Positions 1-6,772 of a stretch of DNA of 24,850 bases are shown piece by piece; position 1 is the first letter of the stretch, and every line of letters starts with the position of its first letter. The stretch lies in the NCBI GenBank assembly GCA_024224995.1, contig JAAENB010001280.1, forward strand, positions 1 to 24,850, in the 5' to 3' direction. The position numbers and the translations under genes are program-made. This DNA comes from a bacterium. GTDB lineage: Bacteria > Spirochaetota > UBA4802 > UBA5550. A model generated the notes under the pieces. That model saw nothing but the letters and a program-made list of their open reading frames with translations. It searched no databases and was not told the DNA's origin.

Positions 1-30
1 AAGGGAAATGTTATAGGGCGGTAGTGCTCC

Positions 31-109
31 CGGAAAATGAGCATCACCTATTCAAGAGGGCGAAAATATTCTTGTTTCACCCTCTTGAAGAGGTGATGCT
101 CATTTTCCG
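31..109. repeat. Large inverted repeat (30-bp arms) upstream of korB
   Basis: Arms at 31-60 and 80-109 are reverse complements over 30 bp with one mismatch, separated by a 19-nt loop. As RNA this is a long stable hairpin. No T-tract follows, so it does not look like a classical Rho-independent terminator. It lies 66 nt before the korB start, presumably between korB and an upstream partner gene outside the window. It could be an mRNA processing or stability element or a REP-like palindrome. The stretch 1-175 otherwise shows no convincing gene. Confidence 0.8.
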
Positions 110-175
110 AATGGAGTTTTGCTGAATGATAACCAGGAACTAAAAAAAAATTTTTGAAAAGCGCCAGGAGAAACT

Positions 176-1774
176 ATGAATAATTTGACCCCATCCAGTG
201 ATTTAACGAGAAAAGATTTTGTGAGCAGCAATGATGTGCGCTGGTGCCCGGGGTGTGGAGATTATGCTATAATCAACGCGCTCCAGAGTACTCTTCCCAA
301 CCTGGGAATACCGCGGGAAAAATTTGTTTTTGTAAGCGGGATAGGCTGTTCAAGCCGGTTTCCCTATTACATGAATACCTACGGGTTTCATACAATACAC
401 GGCAGGGCTCCTACCTTTGCAACGGGGATTAAAGTTGCCAATCCCGATCTTTCGGTTTGGGTAATCACCGGTGACGGTGACGGTTTGAGTATTGGGGGAA
501 ATCATCTGGTTCACACGCTGCGCCGGAATATTGATATCAACATAATTCTTTTTAACAATAAAATTTACGGCCTCACCAAAGGGCAGTATAGTCCAACTTC
601 CGTGCAGGGGCAGGTTACCAAGACCAGCCCCTTTGGCTCCCTTGAGCAGCCAATTAATCCTATTTGTGTTGCCCTGGCTTCGGAGGCGACTTTTGTTGCC
701 CGCACGGTTGATACAAATCCGGCGCATATGAAAAAGATTTTTGAAGCCGCGGCTAATCATAAAGGAGTTTCCTTTGTTGAAGTTTTTCAAAAATGCGTAA
801 TTTTTAACAATAAAGCATGGGACGACCTTTCCGGCAGAGACGTTCGGGATGAACGCTTTCTTTTCCTGGAAGACGGTGAACCGCTTCGATTTGGAAAAGA
901 AAAAGAAAAAGGGATTATTATGAATGGGGCGAACCCCGTTGTGGTTACTCCCGGCGAGCACGGGATCAAGGAAAGAGATCTTAAGGTTCATGAAGCTGGC
1001 GAGCCTAATCCGAGTTATGCGTATACCCTGGCCCAGATGGCCTATCCCGAGCTGCCGACTCCAATTGGGATTTTTCGTTCCGTTGAAAAACCGACGTATG
1101 AGAAACAAATAACAGACCAGGTGCAGCACGCGACAACTCTTACGGGAAGGAGAAACCTCCAGACCCTGCTTCGGGGAAGCAATTATTGGCATATATCCGA
1201 TGATGGTGATACCATAACACAGGCCGGCCAAATGGAGAGCCGCTTCCAGGAAGAAGACCGGATTATGGATGAACGGTTAAAAGCAATGCTGCGAAATAAT
1301 AAATCGCCCCTTATTACAACACTGCGGACAAAAGTGGGATCTGTTTACCGGGAATATGGGTATAAACGGACAAAAATTATATCTTCCACTGATTCTGTTG
1401 CCGCGGCAATATCGGTACTAAAATCCTATAACGTGAAAAGTCTACTCGTTATGGATGGTGACAATCTTGCCGGTTTTATTACCCAGTGGGATATTCTTAT
1501 GTATGTCCTCCTGAGTCCTATAGACCGCGACCATACCAGGGTGTCAACGCTTCTCAAACCATCGTATGATTTTCTTGATGAGGACGACACCGTCGCCGAT
1601 GCAATTAACCGTTTGGCAGTAAGTGGTGATAAGTTGATTCCCATAAAACTTAAAGAAGGTGAAGATAAATTCGGCCTGTTTACCACAAGACAGATTCTAT
1701 GGTTCCTGTATGAAAGTCTTGAAAAGACAGGAGAAGAAAAAAGCGAAGAAAAAGAACCGGCAGGGATGGTTTAA
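176..1774 (+). CDS. korB: 2-oxoacid (probably 2-oxoglutarate):ferredoxin oxidoreductase beta subunit fused to a CBS-domain pair
   Basis: This is the TPP- and FeS-binding beta subunit that interconverts 2-oxoglutarate and succinyl-CoA with ferredoxin. Residues 1-340 form a full KorB: WCPGCGD near residue 23, GIGCSS, the TPP/Mg motif GDGDG at 99-103 with NNKIYG at 127-132, and QKCVIFN. Cys24, Cys27, Cys58 and Cys207 match the usual [4Fe-4S] ligand set. A charged linker (about 341-383) leads to two CBS motifs (about 384-515), which typically bind AMP, ATP or other adenosyl ligands. Usual KorB proteins end near residue 340, so the C-terminal 190 residues are an addition. AGGAG lies 5 nt before the ATG. 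sucC follows after 3 nt, which fits succinyl-CoA as the shared intermediate. The alpha subunit is not in the window. The substrate is inferred from context; pyruvate or another 2-oxoacid is possible. Confidence 0.9.
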   Translation: MNNLTPSSDLTRKDFVSSNDVRWCPGCGDYAIINALQSTLPNLGIPREKFVFVSGIGCSSRFPYYMNTYGFHTIHGRAPTFATGIKVANPDLSVWVITGDGDGLSIGGNHLVHTLRRNIDINIILFNNKIYGLTKGQYSPTSVQGQVTKTSPFGSLEQPINPICVALASEATFVARTVDTNPAHMKKIFEAAANHKGVSFVEVFQKCVIFNNKAWDDLSGRDVRDERFLFLEDGEPLRFGKEKEKGIIMNGANPVVVTPGEHGIKERDLKVHEAGEPNPSYAYTLAQMAYPELPTPIGIFRSVEKPTYEKQITDQVQHATTLTGRRNLQTLLRGSNYWHISDDGDTITQAGQMESRFQEEDRIMDERLKAMLRNNKSPLITTLRTKVGSVYREYGYKRTKIISSTDSVAAAISVLKSYNVKSLLVMDGDNLAGFITQWDILMYVLLSPIDRDHTRVSTLLKPSYDFLDEDDTVADAINRLAVSGDKLIPIKLKEGEDKFGLFTTRQILWFLYESLEKTGEEKSEEKEPAGMV

Positions 1775-1777
1775 AAC

Positions 1778-2956
1778 ATGAAAATACATGAATACCAGGC
1801 AAAGGAACTTTTGAAGAAGTATTCTGTACCGGCTATTAACGGAGTCACGATTGAAAAGCTTGAAGAGGCCGCTTCCGCGATTGACACAGTTGCGGCTGAA
1901 TTTTGTACAAATACATTTGTTATTAAGGGGCAAATTCATGCCGGCGGCAGGGGAAAGGGCGGCGGGGTGAAACTTTCCCGGGGCAAAGAGGAAGCCCTTG
2001 AAAATGTAAAAAATATCCTGGGTATGAATCTTGTTACGCACCAGACCGGTCCCGGGGGGCAGCCCGTTAAAAAGGTTCTGGTAAGCCCGGCAACTGCCAT
2101 CAAAAAAGAGTACTACGCGGCAATAACAATGGACCGCTCTCTGGCCCAAAACGTTTTTATGGTATCTACGGAAGGGGGAATGGACATTGAGGAAGTCGCG
2201 GCGAAGACGCCTGAAAAAATTGTAAAAGAATGGATCAAGCCCGGGTTTGGGATGAGGAATTTTCAGGCCCAGCGGCTGGCCCGGTCTTTAGGGTTACAGG
2301 GGGCAGCGCTCAAAGAAGGAGCGAAACTTTTTAAAAATCTCTACCGTCTTTATGATGAAATGGACGCTTCAATTGTTGAGATCAATCCGCTGGTGTTGAC
2401 CGCTACTGAAGAATTAACCGCGCTGGACGCTAAAATTGTTTTTGATGAAAACGCGCTGTACCGGTTAAAAGAGGTTAGCGCGATGAGAGATATAGACGAA
2501 GAAGATCCTGCGGAAGTTGAAGCGAGTACGTATAACCTCAGTTATATAAAACTGAATGGAACTGTTGGATGTATGGTAAACGGCGCGGGGCTTGCTATGG
2601 CGACGATGGATATCATCAAACAGCAGGGAGGAGAGCCGGCTAATTTTCTTGACGTGGGTGGCGGAGCCAGTGTTGAGACAGTAAAGAACGGTTTCAGAAT
2701 TATTCTTTCGGACCCAAATGTGAGGACGGTGCTGGTGAATATTTTTGGCGGAATAGTCCGGTGCGACCGGATTGCCGGGGGAATCATTGAAGCAGTGAAA
2801 GAACTTGATCTCAATGTACCAGTTGTTGTGCGCCTTGAGGGAACCAATGCCGTGGAAGCCAGGAAGCTGCTGGCAGAGTCAAATGTCTCTCTCATTTCTG
2901 CCAATTCACTGGCAGAGGCGGCAGAGAAAGCTGTTATTTCAACAAGAGCAAACTAA
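1778..2956 (+). CDS. sucC: Succinyl-CoA synthetase (succinate-CoA ligase), beta subunit
   Basis: This is the ATP-grasp subunit of succinyl-CoA synthetase, converting succinyl-CoA + NDP + Pi to succinate + CoA + NTP in the cytoplasm. At 392 aa it has normal family length. It begins with the typical MKIHEYQAKELL, followed by the nucleotide-binding loop GQIHAGGRGKGGGVK, the metal-binding segment VEINPLVLT...LDAKI, and the C-terminal ligase domain with NGAGLAMATMDI, NFLDVGGGA and NIFGGIVRCD. It starts 3 nt after korB and is therefore probably translationally coupled. sucD is separated by a 199-nt spacer that holds a structured inverted repeat, unusual for a pair whose subunits are needed 1:1. Nucleotide preference (ADP or GDP) cannot be read from sequence. 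Confidence 0.97.
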   Translation: MKIHEYQAKELLKKYSVPAINGVTIEKLEEAASAIDTVAAEFCTNTFVIKGQIHAGGRGKGGGVKLSRGKEEALENVKNILGMNLVTHQTGPGGQPVKKVLVSPATAIKKEYYAAITMDRSLAQNVFMVSTEGGMDIEEVAAKTPEKIVKEWIKPGFGMRNFQAQRLARSLGLQGAALKEGAKLFKNLYRLYDEMDASIVEINPLVLTATEELTALDAKIVFDENALYRLKEVSAMRDIDEEDPAEVEASTYNLSYIKLNGTVGCMVNGAGLAMATMDIIKQQGGEPANFLDVGGGASVETVKNGFRIILSDPNVRTVLVNIFGGIVRCDRIAGGIIEAVKELDLNVPVVVRLEGTNAVEARKLLAESNVSLISANSLAEAAEKAVISTRAN

Positions 2957-2996
2957 AGGAAAATGGAGGTCGCAGTTTGATATAGTAGGTACGCGC

Positions 2997-3100
2997 GGGA
3001 ATTATTCCGATCTTTCCTCCACCCTTGTGATAATACGTCCTGTATTGCACAAGGGCGTCGCCATCGTGGCTCCTGTTCCGGAAAGATCGGAATAATTCCC
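2997..3100. repeat. 104-nt structured element between sucC and sucD
   Basis: Perfect 21-bp outer arms lie at 2997-3017 and 3080-3100. Inside, 3022-3029 pairs with 3048-3055 (CCCTTGTG/CACAAGGG), stacked on a second pairing of 3032-3036 with 3042-3046. A small GCCA-TCG-TGGC hairpin occupies 3060-3070. The predicted RNA is therefore a three-way junction closed by a 21-bp stem. No ribosomal terminator-like T-tract follows. The sucD SD and ATG lie about 45-55 nt further on. No flanking target duplication was seen, so a MITE origin is unproven. It fills most of the 2957-3155 spacer. Confidence 0.75.
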
Positions 3101-3155
3101 TGACGTTGCTGTAGAACCTGAGTATTTAGACTGTGCCCAAACGGGGAGAAGAAAT

Positions 3156-4031
3156 ATGTCGATATTAGTTAATTCGGAGTCTAAAATTATTGTACAGGGT
3201 ATTACCGGTTCTGAGGGAGGGTTTCACGCGGAGCAGTGTTACCAATATGGTAAAAATGTTGTTGGCGGAGTGACTCCCGGGAAAGGCGGGAGCAGGGTGC
3301 TTGATTCAAATCTTCCGGTTTATAATTCGTGCCGGGAGGCACGGGAAGAGCTTGGAGCAACGGTGTCATTGATCTTTGTGCCGGCACCATTTGCCGCGGA
3401 CGCCATAATCGAAGCAGCAGAGGCAGGTATTGAACTTATCGTTTGTATAACCGAAGGGATACCGGTGAAAGATATGCTGGAGGTCCATTCCTATATACGG
3501 CAGAGTAATTCACGGCTCATTGGGCCAAACTGTCCCGGGGTCATCACCCCGGGAGAAGCCAAAGTAGGGATTATGCCCGGGTTCATTGTAAAGGAAGGAT
3601 CTGTTGGGGTTATATCAAAATCCGGTACGTTAACTTACGAAGCGATCAGGCAGATCGGCGATGAAGGACTGGGCCAGTCGACCTGTGTAGGAATAGGCGG
3701 TGACCCCATAATCGGAACCAGTATGATTGAACTTATGGACCTGTTTGAGAATGATCCGGCAACGAACGCCGTTGTCCTTATTGGAGAGATTGGCGGATCA
3801 ATGGAAATTGAAACAGCTGAATATATTAAGAACAATATAACAAAGCCAGTGGTGGGGTTTATCGCGGGACAAACAGCGCCGCCGGGAAGAAGAATGGGAC
3901 ACGCCGGAGCAATTATCTCGGGCAGTGATGAATCAGCAGCCGCAAAAAAAGAAGTTATGAAGAAATGCGGAATTCATGTAGCAGAATCACCGGCAGACAT
4001 AGGGAAAACCGTTCGCCGGGTTTTAACGTAA
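3156..4031 (+). CDS. sucD: Succinyl-CoA synthetase, alpha subunit
   Basis: This is the CoA-binding, phosphohistidine-carrying subunit that pairs with SucC. At 291 aa it matches the family. It has the Rossmann CoA-binding start [14 protein letters not shown], the [10 protein letters not shown] loop, [22 protein letters not shown], and the catalytic His249 in [11 protein letters not shown], which is phosphorylated during turnover. GGGGAGAAG precedes the ATG. citrate synthase 1 follows after 21 nt with a strong TAGGAGG. With KorB and SucC it forms the 2-oxoglutarate-to-succinate section of the operon and can run in either direction. Confidence 0.97.
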   Translation: MSILVNSESKIIVQGITGSEGGFHAEQCYQYGKNVVGGVTPGKGGSRVLDSNLPVYNSCREAREELGATVSLIFVPAPFAADAIIEAAEAGIELIVCITEGIPVKDMLEVHSYIRQSNSRLIGPNCPGVITPGEAKVGIMPGFIVKEGSVGVISKSGTLTYEAIRQIGDEGLGQSTCVGIGGDPIIGTSMIELMDLFENDPATNAVVLIGEIGGSMEIETAEYIKNNITKPVVGFIAGQTAPPGRRMGHAGAIISGSDESAAAKKEVMKKCGIHVAESPADIGKTVRRVLT

Positions 4032-4052
4032 TAAAAAAAATAGGAGGTTGCC

Positions 4053-5327
4053 ATGCAGGAAAAAGCGATACTTGAATTTAATAACGAAGAATATGAGTTT
4101 GATATCATAAAGGGAACAGAAAATGAGTTTGCTGTTGATATCAGTCAACTGAGGAGCAAAACCGGGCTGGTTTCATTTGATCCCGGATTCGTAAACACCG
4201 GTTCAACAACATCCCGTATCTCTTTCGTCAATGGAGAAGAGGGCATTTTGCGCTACCGGGGATACCCGGTAGAAGAACTGGCGGAGAAATCCAATTTTCT
4301 TGAGGTAGCCCATCTTCTTATGTACGGAAGCCTGCCGTCAATGGAAGAACTGGGTGACTTTTCAACGCTTATTGAAGAACACGCGGGGCTTCATACATCT
4401 CTGGAGCTTCATTACAATGGATTCCCGGCAAGTTCACCTCCCATGGCAATACTTTCCACAATGCTCAACGCCGTTGCCTGTTATCATCCCGACCTGCTGC
4501 ATATAGACTATGACAGCCCGGGGTTTCATGACGCTGCAGCGAAGATCTTATCGAAAGTCCGTACTATCGCTGCGTATACGTACCGGGCAACAAACGGCTT
4601 GCCGTTTAATTATCCCGATTCACAGCTTGACTATTGCAGTAACCTGCTTCACATGATGTTTTCTTCTCAATTCGTGCGGTACCAGGCCCATCCTGCTTTT
4701 GTAAAGGCACTTGATAAATTTTTGATTGTCCACGCGGACAACGAACAGGGATGTTCAACATCTACTGTTCGTATGGTGGGGAGTTCCCGGGCAAACCTCT
4801 TCAGTTCCGTATCTTCCGGGGTATGCGCCTTATGGGGACCGCTCCATGGATCTGCCAATGTGGCAGTTATTAACATGCTTGAAGATATACATAAAACCGG
4901 GAAAGATCCCTCGCACTATATTAATACTGCTAAGGATAAAAACAACGATGCCAGAATTAACGGGTTCGGACACCGGATATATAAAAAGTTCGATCCCCGG
5001 GCGGCAATTCTAAAAGACCAGGTTCATGAAATATTTGATCATACCGAATGCCATGATCCGCTTCTTGAGATAGCTATTGAGCTGGAAGAGCGGGTCTTAA
5101 AAGATGAGTATTTTATTGAAAGAAAACTCTATCCAAATCTTGATTTTTACAGCGGTATTTTGCTGAGAGCAATCGGCATCCCAACTGAGATGTACCCGGT
5201 CATGTTTGCCATTGGCCGTATGCCCGGGTGGATCTCAAACTGGAAAGAACTCTTAGAACAGAAACAAAGAATTAGTCGGCCGCGCCAGATATATAACGGT
5301 GAAATCAAGAGGAAGTATACGAATTAA
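4053..5327 (+). CDS. gltA: Citrate synthase, copy 1 (oxaloacetate-binding His replaced by Asn)
   Basis: This is a type II-like citrate synthase (acetyl-CoA + oxaloacetate to citrate + CoA), 424 aa, with the N-terminal beta-rich domain typical of bacterial GltA. Visible active-site residues are His265 (GPLHGSAN), His307 (GFGHRIYKKFDPR), Asp364 (NLDFYSGI), and the arginines in FDPR, AIGRMPG and RPRQ. The motif HADHEQN seen in copy 2 and in E. coli GltA reads HADNEQG here. Residue 230, equivalent to E. coli His229 and pig His238 that contact oxaloacetate, is Asn (codon 4740-4742). This may change substrate or rate, or mark a regulatory or 2-methylcitrate-type paralog. TAGGAGG lies 6 nt before the ATG. 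Copy 2 starts 14 nt downstream, so the pair is a tandem duplication, roughly 60% identical by eye. Confidence 0.95.
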   Translation: MQEKAILEFNNEEYEFDIIKGTENEFAVDISQLRSKTGLVSFDPGFVNTGSTTSRISFVNGEEGILRYRGYPVEELAEKSNFLEVAHLLMYGSLPSMEELGDFSTLIEEHAGLHTSLELHYNGFPASSPPMAILSTMLNAVACYHPDLLHIDYDSPGFHDAAAKILSKVRTIAAYTYRATNGLPFNYPDSQLDYCSNLLHMMFSSQFVRYQAHPAFVKALDKFLIVHADNEQGCSTSTVRMVGSSRANLFSSVSSGVCALWGPLHGSANVAVINMLEDIHKTGKDPSHYINTAKDKNNDARINGFGHRIYKKFDPRAAILKDQVHEIFDHTECHDPLLEIAIELEERVLKDEYFIERKLYPNLDFYSGILLRAIGIPTEMYPVMFAIGRMPGWISNWKELLEQKQRISRPRQIYNGEIKRKYTN

Positions 5328-5341
5328 AAAAGGAGGAACCT

Positions 5342-6628
5342 ATGCAAGAGAAAGCAACATTAAGAATAAAAGGGGAATCATATGATTTTGATGTCCTCAC
5401 GGGAACTGAAAATGAAAAAGGTATTGACCTGAGAGATCTACGAACCAGGTCCGGGGCAATAACCCTGGACCCCGGGTATGGAAACACGGGGTCAACAATA
5501 TCTAATATTACTTTTATTGACGGAGAAAAGGGAATTCTGCAATATCGCGGATATCCCATTGAAGAGCTTGCAGAGCATTCAACATTTCCCGAAACAGCCT
5601 ATCTCGTAATGTACGGGAAAATCCCAACCAAAACAGAGCTGGAAAAGTTTAACAGCCGCCTTGAGGGATTTGCCGATCTCCACCGGTCATTGTTGAATCA
5701 TTTTAACGCCTTTCCCGGTGACGCGCCCCCTATGGCTATCCTGTCGGGAATGCTTAATGCCATTTCCTGTCATCACCCGGAATTGCTGAATGCTGTTTCA
5801 ACAGGAGATGAATTCGATGAAATAACGGCAAAGATCCTTTCAAAGGTTCGGACTGTTGCGGCGTGCGCCTATCGTACGTCAAAGGGGCTTCCTTTTAATT
5901 ATCCTAATCCGGGTCTGAATTACACGGAAAACTTTTTGCATATGATGTTTTCCATGCCGTATAAATCTTTTGAAATTAAACCGGAAATCGTGCGGGCCCT
6001 TGACCTGTTTTTTATACTCCACGCCGACCACGAACAGAATTGTTCAACCTCAACCTTACGAATGGTTGGCAGTTCCCGGGCGAATCTTTTTAGTTCCGTA
6101 TCTGCGAGTGTATGCGCATTATGGGGACCGCTCCATGGAGGGGCGAACACCGCGGTTATTAAGATGCTTAATGAGATTAAAGAATCGGGCAAAGATGTGG
6201 ATTATTACATCAGCAAAGCAAAAGACCCGGAAAGTGACGTGCGCCTTATGGGTTTTGGACACCGGGTCTATAAAAATTTCGATCCACGAACTAAAATTTT
6301 AAAGAAACACGTGGACAGGGTTCTAAAGATTCTTAATATCGATGACCCTATGCTTGAGATTGCCATGAGACTTGAAGAAAAGGCGCTTAAGGATGAATAC
6401 TTTGTTGAACGGAAACTTTTTCCCAATGTGGATTTCTACAGCGGTATACTTTTGCGGGCAATCGGTATCCCTCTTGATATGTTCACGGTGCTCTTTGCTA
6501 TTGGCCGTATGCCCGGGTGGATAGCAAACTGGAAAGAACTTCTTGAACAGAACCTTCGAATTCACCGGCCGCGGCAGGTGTATACCGGTCCTGAAAAAAG
6601 AAGCTATGTTGAAATAGGAAAACGTTAA
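5342..6628 (+). CDS. gltA: Citrate synthase, copy 2 (canonical active site)
   Basis: Second member of the tandem pair, 428 aa, aligning with copy 1 without gaps from residue 230 to the active-site Asp at 364. It keeps the full canonical set: HADHEQN with His230, His265 (GPLHGGAN), His307 (GFGHRVYKNFDPR) and Asp364 (NVDFYSGI), plus the substrate-binding arginines in FDPR, AIGRMPG and RPRQ. It is thus the better candidate for the main citrate synthase of the cycle, possibly as a mixed oligomer with copy 1. AAGGAGG precedes the ATG. A 144-nt spacer with a GC-rich hairpin separates it from aconitase. Confidence 0.96.
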   Translation: MQEKATLRIKGESYDFDVLTGTENEKGIDLRDLRTRSGAITLDPGYGNTGSTISNITFIDGEKGILQYRGYPIEELAEHSTFPETAYLVMYGKIPTKTELEKFNSRLEGFADLHRSLLNHFNAFPGDAPPMAILSGMLNAISCHHPELLNAVSTGDEFDEITAKILSKVRTVAACAYRTSKGLPFNYPNPGLNYTENFLHMMFSMPYKSFEIKPEIVRALDLFFILHADHEQNCSTSTLRMVGSSRANLFSSVSASVCALWGPLHGGANTAVIKMLNEIKESGKDVDYYISKAKDPESDVRLMGFGHRVYKNFDPRTKILKKHVDRVLKILNIDDPMLEIAMRLEEKALKDEYFVERKLFPNVDFYSGILLRAIGIPLDMFTVLFAIGRMPGWIANWKELLEQNLRIHRPRQVYTGPEKRSYVEIGKR

Positions 6629-6686
6629 AAGTTTTTTATACGTTCTTTAAAAATTTTTGAAAGTTCTTTATCCCATTAGACCCCTG

Positions 6687-6724
6687 GCCGCCCCCATCCC
6701 ATTCATCCTCCCGGAGGGGGCGGC
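6687..6724. repeat. GC-rich hairpin between citrate synthase 2 and aconitase
   Basis: GCCGCCCCC at 6687-6695 is the exact reverse complement of 6716-6724, with a 20-nt loop. The tract after it (AATTTATGGGG) is not a U-run and transcription clearly needs to reach acnA, so an intra-operon processing, pausing or partial-termination element is more likely than a full terminator. The rest of 6629-6772 is AT-rich and has no gene. The acnA SD (AGGAAGG) is near 6755. Confidence 0.6.
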
Positions 6725-6772
6725 AATTTATGGGGTTATATAAAACCAGGCAACAGGAAGGAACGGTATACC

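Noticed and set aside
1..24. Seven codons ending in TAG at 22-24, possibly the tail of an upstream korA
   Set aside because: Too short to identify; only the operon context suggests it.
350..1231. 293-codon open frame on the minus strand inside korB
   Set aside because: It is antisense to a strongly conserved gene, its translation shows no recognisable domain, and its length follows from the base composition of korB.
2997..3100. Insertion sequence or MITE call for the sucC-sucD element
   Set aside because: No transposase, no target-site duplication and no second copy in the window, so only a structured repeat is claimed.
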